Counted from the stretch's first letter, positions 47,323 through 57,218 are shown. The stretch is DNA of 64,000 nt from Castellaniella defragrans_A (GCF_040394755.1 NZ_JBEBRQ010000006.1), one strand, 5' to 3'. Notes: generated from the letters alone by a model not told the origin. Numbers and translations: made by a program.

Positions 47323-47933
47323 GGCTGCATATCCTTTCGCACCTGATATTCCGGGAGCTGCGGCAGGAGGCTGCGCAGCACCTGCGAAACTGGCACGTTG
47401 CCGGTGTCTATGGTGATGTCGGCGACGCTTTCATAGAGGGGCTCGCGCTCGGCGAGCAGCTCGGCGATCCGCTGCCGCGGGTCCGCGGTCTTGAGCAGCG
47501 GGCGGTTGCGGTCGCGGGACACGCGCCGGAAAAGCTCATCCACGCCCGCGCGCAGGTACACCACCAGCCCGCGCGCCTTGAGGATTTCGCGGTTTTCGGG
47601 CGCCAGCACCGCGCCGCCGCCGGTCGCCAGCACCAGTCCCTGACGCCGCGAACATTCGTCGAGCAGGGCGGTTTCGCGTTTGCGGAACCCCGCCTCGCCT
47701 TCGATGTCAAAGATCAGTGCGATGCGCACCCCGCAGCGGGCCTCCATCTCGTGATCCAGATCGAGGAATTGGCAGCCCAGCGCATGAGCCAGCTGCCGCC
47801 CGATCGTGGTCTTGCCCGCGCCCATCATCCCCACCAGAATGATGGGCGGCGCCGCGCCGGCACCCGACGCGGCGGCGCGGCCAGTGTCGTTTCCTGCGGA
47901 ATCGCTGTCCATGATGGGTAAAGTGACATTCAT
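47319..47933 (-). CDS. aroK: Shikimate kinase
   Basis: This 204-residue P-loop kinase phosphorylates shikimate with ATP. Walker A is GMMGAGKTTIGRQLA. The shikimate-binding DLDHEME and the glycine-rich ATGGGAVL follow, and the lid RDRNRPLLKT is present. About 25 residues ahead of the kinase fold are Ala/Gly-rich and disordered; an ATG at 47912 would shorten them. It is the first gene of aroK-aroB-dgt and divergent from mrcA, with about 117 bp between them. In many relatives aroK follows pil genes, which are absent here. Confidence 0.95.
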   Translation of the reverse strand: MNVTLPIMDSDSAGNDTGRAAASGAGAAPPIILVGMMGAGKTTIGRQLAHALGCQFLDLDHEMEARCGVRIALIFDIEGEAGFRKRETALLDECSRRQGLVLATGGGAVLAPENREILKARGLVVYLRAGVDELFRRVSRDRNRPLLKTADPRQRIAELLAEREPLYESVADITIDTGNVPVSQVLRSLLPQLPEYQVRKDMQP

Positions 47934-48050
47934 TTGCGTGTATTATCGCATCTGCGGCCAGGTGGCCGAGGTGCGGCCCGCATTATTCCGTTACATTGAC
48001 TCCGCGCACATTTTCTGGCCCGATTCCGCTTGGGCTTAAAATCGCCCCTG

Positions 48051-50477
48051 ATGAGCTCTCAGAAACAATCTTCCTCCACATCGGCACCGTCGCGTTCCTG
48101 GCTGTCACGATTCATTCTCAAGTCCGTGGTGTTCTTCGCCGGCCTGGGCCTGTGCGCCGCCCTTCTGGGCACACTGGCGCTGGCGCTGGCCTGGCCGAAC
48201 CTGCCCGACCTGAGCGCGATGATCGACTACCGCCCCCGGGTGCCGCTGCGCATTTATACCTCGGATCACGTCCTGATTGGTGAGTTCGGCGAGGAACGCC
48301 GCAATGTCCTGCGCTTCGACGAGATCCCGGACATCATGAAATCCGCCATCCTCGCCGCCGAGGACGACCGCTTCTACCAGCACGGCGGGATCGACTGGAC
48401 CGGCGTGCTGCGCGCGGCGCTGGCCAACATCGTCAATATGTCCAAGAGCCAGGGCGCGAGCACCATCACCATGCAGGTGGCGCGCAATTTCTACCTGTCC
48501 TCGGAAAAAACCTATACCCGCAAATTCTACGAACTGCTGCTGACGTTCAAGATCGAGGCCACGCTGAGCAAGAACGAGATCCTCGATCTCTATATGAACC
48601 AGATCTTCCTGGGTCACCGGGCATACGGTTTCGCCGCCGCCAGCCGCACCTATTTCGGCAAGCAGCTCTCGGAAATCACGGCGGCCGAGGCCGCCATGCT
48701 GGCAGGCATTCCCAAGGCTCCCTCGCGCTTCAACCCGATCTCGAACTTCAAGCGCGCCCAGGCCCGGCAGGTCTATGTGCTGGGACGCATGCGCAGCCTG
48801 GGCTACCTGACCGAGGACGAATACCAGCAGGCGCTCGCCCAGCCCATCGAAATCAAGTCGGCGCCGGGCACCCCCACGGGCCGCTACGCGGTGCATGGGG
48901 AATACCCCGCCGAGCTCGCCCGGCAGCTGCTCTACGGCGTCTACCAGGACGACATCTATTCACGCGGTTTCAACATCTACACCACTATCCATTCCAAGGA
49001 CCAGGAGGCCGCCTACGAGGCGCTGCGCGAGGGGGTCCTGGACTACACGCGGCGCGCGCCCTATCCGGGGCCCGAAGGCTCGGTCGAGCTACCTGATGGC
49101 ATCGAGAACCAGCCCGAGGCCTTCGACGACATCATCGACAGCGTGCAGGACAAGTACCCGGACAATGGCGACCTGCTGACCGGCATCGTGCTGGCGGCCG
49201 ATGCCAACGGGGTCAAGGTTGCACGCAGCGCCTCCGAGATCATCGACATCACGGACAAACGCGCCCTGCGCGTCATCACCCGCGGACTCGCCGCCAACGC
49301 CAAGCCCGGTCTGCGCATCGAGCGCGGCTCCGTCGTCTACGTGCACAAGCGTCCGGAATACTGGGAACTGCTCAACAAGCCCTCGGTGCAGGCGGCGCTG
49401 GTGTCGGTGCGCGCGCAGGACGGCGCGGTCGCCGCCATGGTGGGCGGCTTCGATTTCGAGGAAGGCAAGTTCAACCGGGTCACCCAGGCCTGGCGCCAGC
49501 CTGGCTCGTCCTTCAAGCCCTTCATCTACGCCTCGGCGCTCGAGCGCGGCCTGACGCCGGCCACGCAGATCTCCGACGAGCCCTTCTCGCTGACCGCCGA
49601 GCAAACCGGGTCCAAGGCCTGGAACCCCAAGAACTACGGCCGGGCCTACGAACCCATGCTCACCATGCGCCAGGGCCTCTATAAATCCAAGAACATGGTC
49701 TCGATCCGCATCATGCAGGCGGTCGGCCCGCAATACGTCCAGGACTACGTGACGCGCTTTGGCTTCGACCGCGCGCGCCAGCCCGCCGTGCTGCCTCTGG
49801 CGCTGGGCGCGGGCAGCGTCACGCCGCTGCAGATGGCGGGCGCCTACGCGGTCTTCGCCAATGGCGGCTACCGCGTCCCGCCCTACCTCATCGATCATGT
49901 GACCGACAGCACCGGCAAGGTCATCATGCGGGCGCGGCCCACCGTGGCCGGCGACACTCTGGCACGCGCCATCGACCCGCGCACCGTCTACGTGATGGAC
50001 GACATGCTGCGCGGCGTGGCGACTTACGGTACCGGCGCCCGGGTGCACCGCGAGCTCAAGCGCAACGACATCGGCGGCAAGACCGGCACCACCAACGATT
50101 CGCAGGATGCCTGGTTCGCCGGATTCACACCCAAGCTGGTCGCCATCGCCTGGATGGGGTTCGATCAGCCGCGATCCCTGGGATCGGGCGAAACCGGCGG
50201 CGGCGCCGCCCTGCCGATCTGGCTGGACTACATGCGCGTCGCCCTCGATGGCCAGCCCGAAATTCCGCCGGGTCCCATGCCCAGCGGGCTGTCGCGCAGC
50301 GACGGCGATTTCTATTTCAGCGAATTCCCGCCCGGCACGGCCGTCGCCCGCGTCGGCCTGCCGGCGCCGGGTGACACACCGCCCGACGCAGGCCAGGACG
50401 GCATCGGCAACCTGCTTGACCAGTTGGGCGCCGGCATGGGCAACAGCGAAACTCAACCGACCCGGGTTCCATTCTGA
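48051..50477 (+). CDS. mrcA: Penicillin-binding protein 1A (class A bifunctional)
   Basis: This 808-residue inner-membrane peptidoglycan synthase has one N-terminal transmembrane helix (SVVFFAGLGLCAALLGTLAL). The GT51 transglycosylase includes AAEDDRFYQHGGIDWTG and GASTITMQVARN. The transpeptidase has SSFKPF (SxxK, with the catalytic Ser), SKN and KTGTTND. An OB-like insert lies between, as in PBP1a. Start ATG 48051 (MSSQKQSS) was preferred to a TTG at 48030. lptM follows after one base, so it is coupled to an envelope gene. Confidence 0.96.
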   Translation: MSSQKQSSSTSAPSRSWLSRFILKSVVFFAGLGLCAALLGTLALALAWPNLPDLSAMIDYRPRVPLRIYTSDHVLIGEFGEERRNVLRFDEIPDIMKSAILAAEDDRFYQHGGIDWTGVLRAALANIVNMSKSQGASTITMQVARNFYLSSEKTYTRKFYELLLTFKIEATLSKNEILDLYMNQIFLGHRAYGFAAASRTYFGKQLSEITAAEAAMLAGIPKAPSRFNPISNFKRAQARQVYVLGRMRSLGYLTEDEYQQALAQPIEIKSAPGTPTGRYAVHGEYPAELARQLLYGVYQDDIYSRGFNIYTTIHSKDQEAAYEALREGVLDYTRRAPYPGPEGSVELPDGIENQPEAFDDIIDSVQDKYPDNGDLLTGIVLAADANGVKVARSASEIIDITDKRALRVITRGLAANAKPGLRIERGSVVYVHKRPEYWELLNKPSVQAALVSVRAQDGAVAAMVGGFDFEEGKFNRVTQAWRQPGSSFKPFIYASALERGLTPATQISDEPFSLTAEQTGSKAWNPKNYGRAYEPMLTMRQGLYKSKNMVSIRIMQAVGPQYVQDYVTRFGFDRARQPAVLPLALGAGSVTPLQMAGAYAVFANGGYRVPPYLIDHVTDSTGKVIMRARPTVAGDTLARAIDPRTVYVMDDMLRGVATYGTGARVHRELKRNDIGGKTGTTNDSQDAWFAGFTPKLVAIAWMGFDQPRSLGSGETGGGAALPIWLDYMRVALDGQPEIPPGPMPSGLSRSDGDFYFSEFPPGTAVARVGLPAPGDTPPDAGQDGIGNLLDQLGAGMGNSETQPTRVPF

Positions 50478-50478
50478 T

Positions 50479-50667
50479 ATGCCCTCTTTGCCTCGCAATG
50501 CCGCGCAACGCGCCGGCCTGACCATCCTGCTGGCCCTTTCGCTATCGGCCTGCGGCATGAAAGGCCCCCTGACCATGCCGCCTCCGCCGGACCCGGCCCT
50601 GACCGCGCCGCCCGCCGTGGCGCCGGCCGGTGCCCCGGCGCCGGACACGCCCGCCGCCAAACCTTAG
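50479..50667 (+). CDS. lptM: LPS translocon maturation chaperone LptM-like lipoprotein
   Basis: This 62-residue lipoprotein has a short charged start, a hydrophobic stretch (GLTILLALSLSAC, lipobox with Cys at about 27) and the LptM/YifL hallmark CGMKGPLTMP just after the lipidated Cys. The rest is Pro/Ala-rich. LptM helps the LptDE translocon adopt its native disulfides. The ATG follows the mrcA stop by one base, and lysA lies 132 bp downstream, a neighbourhood shared with many beta- and gammaproteobacteria. Confidence 0.88.
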   Translation: MPSLPRNAAQRAGLTILLALSLSACGMKGPLTMPPPPDPALTAPPAVAPAGAPAPDTPAAKP

Positions 50668-50680
50668 GGAACCTCCGCAT

Positions 50681-50706
50681 CCTGTCTGGCAAATTCACAA
50701 GACAGG
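50681..50706. promoter_or_regulatory. Inverted repeat upstream of lysA
   Basis: CCTGTCT-N12-AGACAGG is a perfect 7-bp inverted repeat starting 14 bp after lptM and about 94 bp ahead of lysA. No T-run follows, so an operator is as likely as a weak terminator. Two TATAGT boxes lie at 50746 and 50756. A LysR-type or other regulator could bind here; none is nearby. Confidence 0.35.
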
Positions 50707-50799
50707 TCCCAGGGGAATACCCACAATGCGCGCAGAAATTCCCGGTATAGTCAGTTATAGTGTCGGCCGGCCCCAACTATCCGGCCACAGGATCTCGCT

Positions 50800-52071
50800 A
50801 TGACCGTCGTTTCGCAATTCCAGTTCAAGAACGGCATCCTCCATGCCGAAAACGTGCCGCTGCCCGAACTGGCCGACCAGTACGCCACGCCCCTGTACGT
50901 CTATTCCCGCCGCGCCCTGCGCGAAGCCTGGGAACGCTACGCGCGCGCCATCGCCGGACGCAACGCCATGATCTGCTACGGCACGAAGGCGAACTCCAAC
51001 CTGGCCGTGCTGCATGAATTCCAGCGCCTGGGCGCGGGGTTCGACATCGTCTCGGGCGGCGAACTGGCGCGCGTGCTGGCCGCCGGCGCCGCCCCGGACC
51101 GGATCGTGTTTTCCGGCGTGGGCAAGCAGGCCTGGGAAATCCGGCAGGCCCTGTCGGCGGGGATCAAGTGTTTCAACGTCGAGTCGGCGCCCGAGCTGGA
51201 GCGTCTGGCCGATATCGCGTCGGGCATGGGCCTGCGCGCCCCGGTATCGCTGCGGGTGAACCCGGACGTGGACGCGCGCACCCATCCCTACATCTCGACC
51301 GGGCTCAAGGAAAACAAGTTCGGCGTGGACATCGCCGCCGCCCCCGAGCTGTATCGCCAGGCCAGGCAGCATCCCGGGCTCGAGATCGTCGGCGTCGACT
51401 GCCACATCGGCTCGCAGATCCTCGAGATCGCCCCCTACCTCGACGCTCTCGACAAGCTGATCGCCCTGATCCTCGCGCTGCGGGCCGACGGCATCGAACT
51501 GCGCCACCTGGACCTGGGCGGCGGCCTGGGCATCCGCTACGCTGACGAAACCCCACCAGAGCCGGCCAGCCTGCTCGATCCGGTCTTCGCCGCTCTGGAG
51601 GCCCACGGCCTCGCGCACCTGCAAATCATCCTCGAACCGGGACGTTCGCTGGTCGGCAATGCCGGCGTGCTGCTGACCCGCGTCGAATATCTCAAGCACA
51701 CCCACGCGCGCAATTTCGCCATCGTCGACGCCGCCATGAACGACCTGATGCGCCCGGCGCTGTACGAGGCATGGCACGACGTCGAGCCCGTCGCCCCGCA
51801 TTCCGGCCAGTCGGGCCAGACCTACGACATCGTGGGGCCCGTCTGCGAAAGCGGCGACTGGCTCGCCCGCGGGCGCGATCTGGCGCTCGAACAGGGCGAT
51901 CTGCTGGCGATCATGTCCGCTGGCGCCTATGCGTTCTCGATGTCCAGCCAATACAATGTGCGCCCGCGGGCGGCAGAAATTCTGGTTGACGGCGAGCGGG
52001 CGCACCTGATCCGGCCGCGCGAAGCCGTCGAGGATCTATACGCCTCGGAGCGGATTCCCGCAGCGGACTGA
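50800..52071 (+). CDS. lysA: Diaminopimelate decarboxylase
   Basis: LysA removes CO2 from meso-diaminopimelate to give L-lysine, using PLP. The 423-residue, fold-type III enzyme has the PLP Lys in MICYGTKANSN, the His/Gly region DCHIGSQI, the phosphate loop LDLGGGLGIRY and EPGRSLV. The dimer-donated catalytic Cys is in VGPVCESGD. The start matches family length. It is convergent with ccsB. Lysine and cell-wall precursor supply fits the neighbouring mrcA. Confidence 0.96.
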   Translation: MTVVSQFQFKNGILHAENVPLPELADQYATPLYVYSRRALREAWERYARAIAGRNAMICYGTKANSNLAVLHEFQRLGAGFDIVSGGELARVLAAGAAPDRIVFSGVGKQAWEIRQALSAGIKCFNVESAPELERLADIASGMGLRAPVSLRVNPDVDARTHPYISTGLKENKFGVDIAAAPELYRQARQHPGLEIVGVDCHIGSQILEIAPYLDALDKLIALILALRADGIELRHLDLGGGLGIRYADETPPEPASLLDPVFAALEAHGLAHLQIILEPGRSLVGNAGVLLTRVEYLKHTHARNFAIVDAAMNDLMRPALYEAWHDVEPVAPHSGQSGQTYDIVGPVCESGDWLARGRDLALEQGDLLAIMSAGAYAFSMSSQYNVRPRAAEILVDGERAHLIRPREAVEDLYASERIPAAD

Positions 52072-52160
52072 GGCCATCGGGCGCCCGATGCCGCCTCGCA
52101 GGACGCGGGGCGGCTCGCCGCGCCCCATGACCAGCGCATCGGGCAGGGACGCGCAGAACG

Positions 52161-53519
52161 CTACAGCTCGCCGTACGAGTGCAGCCCCGACAGAAACATG
52201 TTCACGCCGAGAAAGGCGAAGCTCGTCACCAGCAGTCCGCCCAGGGCCCAGTACGCGGCCATGGTGCCGCGCAAGCCCTTCATCAGGCGCATGTGCAGCC
52301 AGGCCGCGTAGTTCAGCCAGACGATCAGCGCCCAGGTTTCCTTCGGGTCCCATTGCCAGTACGTCCCCCAGGCATCGGCCGCCCATAGCGCGCCGAGGAT
52401 GGTGGCCACGGTAAAGAACGCAAAACCGACGGCGATGGCGCGATACATGATGTCGTCGAGGATCTCGAGCGCCGGCAGGCGGCGCGCGATCGGCGCGCGC
52501 AGGGCGAGAATGCCGCCCACGATCAGCGCGCCGATGCCGAAATACAGCATCCAGGTCGCCGACAGCTCGCGCGAGCCAAAGACCATCGGCTCGGCGCAAA
52601 GGATCGCGCCCAGGATAAAGAGCGGAATCAGCCGGCGCCATTGCGTCGTTTCGCCGTGCTCTTTGATCAGGTAGGCGAAGCCGACCATGGCCGCCAGGCT
52701 GAAGGTGCCATAACCGATGAAATTCGCCGGCACGTGCAGCTTCATCCACCAGCTCTTGAGCGCGGGCACCAGGGGCTGGATCTGATAGGCGTCGCGGGTG
52801 AACGAATACCACAGCAGGAACACGACCGCCGAGCTGATCACCAGCAGCACGAAGCCGCCCAGCGCGCGGGTGGCGTAGCGGCGCTCGTAGTACAGGTAGA
52901 ACAGGGCCGTGATCAGCGAAAACAGGACGAAGACCTCGTAGAGGTTGCTGACCGGGATATGGCCGATGTCCGGCCCCAGCAGATGGCCCTCGCGCCAGCG
53001 CACCAGCAGGCCCGTGACCCCGGCGTACACGGCACCCCAGGTCAGCACCGTCCCCACCCAGGCCGCCGTGCGGCTGGCGAAGCCGATCCAGTAGCTGACC
53101 GTGGCCAGGGCGAACAGGGCGCACATCCACAGGATCGCGGACTGCGAGGACAGCAGGTATTGCAACAGGAAATTGGTCTCGGCACGCGCCAGGTCGCCCT
53201 GCAGCAGCGCGCCCGTCGGGCTGTAAAGCCAGATCGCCAGCAGGCCCGTCAGGCCGCTGGCGATCATCAGCGTGCGCAAAGGCCGCCACAGCCAGGCCAT
53301 CCAGCTGAAAAGCCCGACCGCGCCCACCAGGATGAGCTTTTCGTAATAATCCATGAACCCGCCGTAGGCGAACAGCACGTACGCGGCGCCGGCGGCCAGG
53401 ACCAGAAAGAACGCGATGTCGGTCCAGTCGGGGCGGCCGCGCCGGCCGCGCCGGTCGCCGCTGGAGGACATGGTTTCCTCCCACGCGGGCAGGGTCGAAT
53501 GAACGGCGGATTGCGTCAT
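52161..53519 (-). CDS. ccsB: Cytochrome c maturation protein CcsB (ResC)
   Basis: This 452-residue multi-helix protein is one half of the system II cytochrome c synthetase, which moves heme to the periplasm and attaches it to CxxCH motifs. The WWD-type heme-binding segment reads QWDPKETWALIVWLNYAAWLH. Start ATG 53519 (MTQSAVHSTLPAW) was chosen. It follows resB by five bases, so the pair is co-expressed. The cytochrome c substrates are encoded nearby: the c4-like protein, CoxB and PetC. Confidence 0.94.
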   Translation of the reverse strand: MTQSAVHSTLPAWEETMSSSGDRRGRRGRPDWTDIAFFLVLAAGAAYVLFAYGGFMDYYEKLILVGAVGLFSWMAWLWRPLRTLMIASGLTGLLAIWLYSPTGALLQGDLARAETNFLLQYLLSSQSAILWMCALFALATVSYWIGFASRTAAWVGTVLTWGAVYAGVTGLLVRWREGHLLGPDIGHIPVSNLYEVFVLFSLITALFYLYYERRYATRALGGFVLLVISSAVVFLLWYSFTRDAYQIQPLVPALKSWWMKLHVPANFIGYGTFSLAAMVGFAYLIKEHGETTQWRRLIPLFILGAILCAEPMVFGSRELSATWMLYFGIGALIVGGILALRAPIARRLPALEILDDIMYRAIAVGFAFFTVATILGALWAADAWGTYWQWDPKETWALIVWLNYAAWLHMRLMKGLRGTMAAYWALGGLLVTSFAFLGVNMFLSGLHSYGEL

Positions 53520-53524
53520 GATGA

Positions 53525-55588
53525 TTACCTCTCGGCCCCGGGTTTTTCGTCCCGGGAAAACAATTGCTGCAAGGCATCCCTGAGCCGCTGGAACTCGTGA
53601 TCGAAATCCAGCGTGCGCCGCTGGGACGTCATGGCGGCGAGCAATTCGCTGCCCCCCGCGCCCGGACGGACCCATACCCAGACACGGCGCTCACGAATGT
53701 AGAACATGGAAAACACGCCGATCACCAACAGAATGCACCCCAGGTAAACGGTGGTCTTGCCGGGGCTGCGGGCGACCTGGAACACGCTCGCCTGGACCTG
53801 GTCGAAGCCGCTCAGTTGCAAGGCCATCGGCGCCGGGTAGTCGGGTAGGCTGGTCAATGCCAGAACCGCGAGGCGCATCCACTGGACCTCGTGCTCGCCG
53901 CCGGCGCCCTGGTAATCCACGGACGGCTCGCCCGCGCGCCGATGCATGGCGTCACGCAACCCGGTGAGGCTCAGCTGGATCAACGGAACGGCGAAGCTCA
54001 GGATCTTTTCCCGTTCGGCCTCTGGCGCGGATTCCAGTATGCCATCGAAACCGCGCTCGGAAAACGTCCGCAGTGCGCCGCGCGCCGCCTGGGTGAGCAG
54101 CACGCGCTGCTCACCCTCGGGCGCGTTGCGCTCGGCGAACCATTGCGCCGCCTCCTCGCGCAGGACGGGGTCGGCCAGGGCCTGGCGCAGCCGCATGAAT
54201 TCGTCCATGGTGCCCTGCGCATCCGCCGGAATGCGCAGGTAGCGATACGACTCGGACGCATTCGTGCGCATTCCCAGCAGGAATACGGGGAATCCATCGA
54301 CCTCCACCGGCAGCATGTAGTTGTTGAACTCGTGCGCCTGGCCGTCAGCGCCAGTCACCTGGTACTGCACGCTGGGCCCCACATTGCGCAGGCCGTCGTT
54401 GCGGGGACGCGCGGCGCTGCCGGTGACGGCCGCGACATGACCGGCCACACCCGTGGGTTGCGGCAAGTCCCCATCGCCCATGTTTTCGACATTGATCACC
54501 CGCAGGCCGGTGAAATCGACCTTCACTGCGGCCGCGCCCTGGCCGAACGCGGTTTCCTGACCCACGGCCCCCGCGATGTCGGTCGGCGAACCCGTCCCGG
54601 TCAAGGGCCAGGCGCGCAGCTTGAGGGCGCTGCCGCCATCATCGAAACTGGACTGGTAGACCGTCACACCCTTGTAGCGCAGCGGCTCGTTCACCCGGAT
54701 CGTTTGCTTGAAATGCGCGCCCGTCGCCAGATCCGTCACCTCGACGTCGCTGCGGAAATCGCTGGGCATCCCGGTATCGTAGTAATCGACATAGAACCGG
54801 TCGAGCTTCAGCGAGAACGGCAGCGGCTGCAGCAGCACACCCTGCCCGTACGACACGATGCCCATGCTGCTCTGCTTGCCGTCCGGCACCAGCATATTGG
54901 CGCGGAAACTGGGATTATTCGCCGGCAGGCGCCCGGACTCCGGGACATCGGCGATCAGCATGTTGCCGGTGATCGGCTGCTTGTCGAACAGCCAGACCTG
55001 CAGGCGCACCGGCAGCTCGCTGTCGAACAGTCCGCCCAGGCACACCACGACGATGGCCACGTGGGCAAAGATATAGCCCAGCCGGTTGGCGCCGCCCTTT
55101 TTCGCGGCGATCATCAGGCTGTCGCCATCCTCGCGGACGCGGTAGCGGAAACCCTGCCCGCGCAACAGCGTGCCGATCTTGCCAGCCGCCTGCGCCACCC
55201 CGTCATCCGCCTGGAGCTCGACCCGATGGTGGAATGCGCGCAGGCTGGAGCCGCGCACATATTCCCGGAAAGAACGGGCATCATGGATCATCTTGGGCGC
55301 ATTGCGCAGCACGCACAGGGTGGTGGACACCACCAGAAACCCCATGATCAGCAGAAACCACCAGCTATTGTAGATATGCCAGATCGAGAAGCGGTCGAAG
55401 ACCGCGAACCAGAACGGCCCGAACTGGTCCACGTAGCTATTGGCTGCCTGGTTCTGCGGCAATACCGTGCCGATCAGACTGGCCACGCAAATGAAAACCA
55501 GCAGGCTGATGGCAAAACGCATCGAACCCAGCAGTTCGATCAAATCCGCGCCTCGCACGCGAAAACTGTCAGTCGGCTTCACGGCCAT
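53525..55588 (-). CDS. resB: Cytochrome c maturation protein ResB (Ccs1)
   Basis: This 687-residue partner of CcsB has three N-terminal transmembrane helices (FAISLLVFICVASLIGTVLP opens the family) and a fourth near the C-terminus (VYLGCILLVIGVFSMFYI). A large periplasmic domain lies between them. Start ATG 55588 (MAVKPTD) is preferred to a TTG at 55600. It lies downstream of a terminator that isolates it from the cytochrome gene. It works with CcsB in heme delivery; the CcsB/ResB pair replaces the CcmA-H system. Confidence 0.93.
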   Translation of the reverse strand: MAVKPTDSFRVRGADLIELLGSMRFAISLLVFICVASLIGTVLPQNQAANSYVDQFGPFWFAVFDRFSIWHIYNSWWFLLIMGFLVVSTTLCVLRNAPKMIHDARSFREYVRGSSLRAFHHRVELQADDGVAQAAGKIGTLLRGQGFRYRVREDGDSLMIAAKKGGANRLGYIFAHVAIVVVCLGGLFDSELPVRLQVWLFDKQPITGNMLIADVPESGRLPANNPSFRANMLVPDGKQSSMGIVSYGQGVLLQPLPFSLKLDRFYVDYYDTGMPSDFRSDVEVTDLATGAHFKQTIRVNEPLRYKGVTVYQSSFDDGGSALKLRAWPLTGTGSPTDIAGAVGQETAFGQGAAAVKVDFTGLRVINVENMGDGDLPQPTGVAGHVAAVTGSAARPRNDGLRNVGPSVQYQVTGADGQAHEFNNYMLPVEVDGFPVFLLGMRTNASESYRYLRIPADAQGTMDEFMRLRQALADPVLREEAAQWFAERNAPEGEQRVLLTQAARGALRTFSERGFDGILESAPEAEREKILSFAVPLIQLSLTGLRDAMHRRAGEPSVDYQGAGGEHEVQWMRLAVLALTSLPDYPAPMALQLSGFDQVQASVFQVARSPGKTTVYLGCILLVIGVFSMFYIRERRVWVWVRPGAGGSELLAAMTSQRRTLDFDHEFQRLRDALQQLFSRDEKPGAER

Positions 55589-55598
55589 TCGATTCCGC

Positions 55599-55633
55599 AA
55601 AAAAAAAGGGGGTGCGCCTGTGCGTCCACCCCT
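55599..55633 (-). terminator. Rho-independent terminator of the diheme cytochrome gene
   Basis: GGGGTG...CACCCC with inner CGC/GCG pairs forms an imperfect hairpin. On the minus strand it is followed by nine T residues (A-run at 55599-55607). It lies about 120 bp past the cytochrome stop and directly ahead of resB. Confidence 0.75.
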
Positions 55634-55750
55634 CTATTTTATATTTCAATCAAAAAACGATACATCGAACCGCGGCCGGGCCTCCCGATAACCCTGACCG
55701 CGATACGGAAATACGGCGCCCCGTCCAGACCGGACAGCGCGCGATCCGCC

Positions 55751-56446
55751 TTAGCGCAGGCCTGCGGCGTAATCCGCCACTGCGGCGATGTCCTTGTCGG
55801 TCATCCGGTCGGCGACGTCGCGCATGATGTCATTGGCCCGGTCGCCAGAACGGAAAAGCTTGAGCTGCTCGGTCAGGTATTCCGGATGCTGCCCGGCCAG
55901 GCGTGGAAACTCGCCAGGAATCCCGGCCCCGTTGGGCGCATGGCAGGCGGCGCAGGCCGGCACCTTGCGATCGACCAGACCGGCGCGCCAGATGTGCTGG
56001 CCCTGCTCCATCGTCGCCTCGTCGGTCGCCGTCGCGGCCGTGGCCGGATCGAGCCGCTGAAGCGACAGGTACAGGGCGACGTTCTGGATGTCCTCGGGCG
56101 TCAGCGCGACCACGAGAGGCGCCATGATCGGATCCTCGCCGCCGGCGGCGCGCCGCACCGCGGGCTTGTCGCCCTGAGGCTTGAAGTCGGCGATCTGCTT
56201 GGCGATGTACTCGTGGGGCATCGCCGCGAGGTTCGGATACATCGGGATGGCGCTGTTCCCCCCCTCGCCGTGGCATGTCATACAGGCCAACACCCCGCGA
56301 TCCATATCGCCATTGACGAAAAGCTGTTCGCCAGCCTTGGCATCGGGCCGGGCGACGCCCGCATCAGCGGCCAGGGCAAGGCCCGGGAAAGTACCGGCGA
56401 AAACCAGGCCGGTGGCCATGACCATTCTGGAGAGCATGCGATTCAT
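55751..56446 (-). CDS. Diheme cytochrome c (cytochrome c4/c553 type)
   Basis: This 231-residue periplasmic protein has a signal peptide ending FPGLALAADA and two heme-binding motifs, CMTCH at about residue 55 and CAACH at about 149. Each is followed by a Met-containing lobe, giving the two-domain fold of cytochrome c4. Start ATG 56446 has GAGGACC ahead. It can carry electrons from the bc1 complex to the oxidase. Placement beside ccsB-resB, which would attach its hemes, is common in betaproteobacteria. Confidence 0.92.
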   Translation of the reverse strand: MNRMLSRMVMATGLVFAGTFPGLALAADAGVARPDAKAGEQLFVNGDMDRGVLACMTCHGEGGNSAIPMYPNLAAMPHEYIAKQIADFKPQGDKPAVRRAAGGEDPIMAPLVVALTPEDIQNVALYLSLQRLDPATAATATDEATMEQGQHIWRAGLVDRKVPACAACHAPNGAGIPGEFPRLAGQHPEYLTEQLKLFRSGDRANDIMRDVADRMTDKDIAAVADYAAGLR

Positions 56447-56594
56447 GAGGTCCTCGATTGTTATTCGATCACGGCGCAATACCGCGCCACCATGCCCGCG
56501 CCAAATATCCCGCGTTCCTTCGCGACAGACGGCGCAACAAATACAATTTGAAATTATACAATAGCCTTTGACCATTACATGACCTAGCCTAGCC

Positions 56595-57218
56595 GTGTCC
56601 CTCCTGCATCGCGCCCGCTTCACGGTTTCGGCCGCCCGCCTCGACCAGCTCCCTCCGCCGACGACCGCCGAGGTCTGCTTCGCCGGACGCTCGAACTCGG
56701 GCAAATCCTCGGCGATCAACGTCCTGACCAACCAGCGCCGGCTGGCCTTTTCCAGCAAGACCCCGGGCCGCACGCGGCTGATCAATCTGTTCGGCATCCC
56801 CGATCCCGTCGAGGAGGGCGCCTGGCTGGGTTTCCTGGTCGATCTGCCGGGCTACGGCTATGCCGCGGTCGACAAGGCCGCGCGCGACGAATGGGCCGAG
56901 GTGCTGGGCAGCTACCTGCACCAGCGCAACTCGCTGGCGGGGGTGGTGCTGCTGATCGACATCCGCCGCGGAGTCACCGACCTGGACCGGCGGCTGGCAC
57001 GCTGGATCGCCATGCGCGGCCTGCCTACCCTGGCCCTGCTGACCAAGGCCGACAAACTGCCTTACGGCCAGAGGATCCGGGCAGTCGCCCAGACGCGCAA
57101 GGACCTGGCCGAAATCGGCACCCTCACCGCGCTGCCTTTTTCGGCCACCCACCGGATCGGCCTCGAAGAAGCCGCCGCCCACATCGAAAACTGGATTTCA
57201 CCACAGGTCGTGCCATGA
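56595..57218 (+). CDS. engB: Ribosome biogenesis GTPase EngB (YihA/YsxC)
   Basis: This 207-residue GTPase is needed for late assembly of the large ribosomal subunit. G1 is GRSNSGKSS, G2 around KTPGRTR, G3 DLPGYGYA, G4 TKADKL, and a G5-like SATHR. The start codon is GTG at 56595. It is divergent from the cytochrome gene and overlaps hemB by four bases (ATGA), so the two are translationally coupled. Confidence 0.96.
   Translation: MSLLHRARFTVSAARLDQLPPPTTAEVCFAGRSNSGKSSAINVLTNQRRLAFSSKTPGRTRLINLFGIPDPVEEGAWLGFLVDLPGYGYAAVDKAARDEWAEVLGSYLHQRNSLAGVVLLIDIRRGVTDLDRRLARWIAMRGLPTLALLTKADKLPYGQRIRAVAQTRKDLAEIGTLTALPFSATHRIGLEEAAAHIENWISPQVVP

Noticed and set aside
52075..52090. Perfect palindrome CATCGGGC-GCCCGATG after lysA
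   Set aside because: It has no loop and no T-run, and is G+C-rich in a G+C-rich gap; it may arise by chance, so it is not listed as a terminator.
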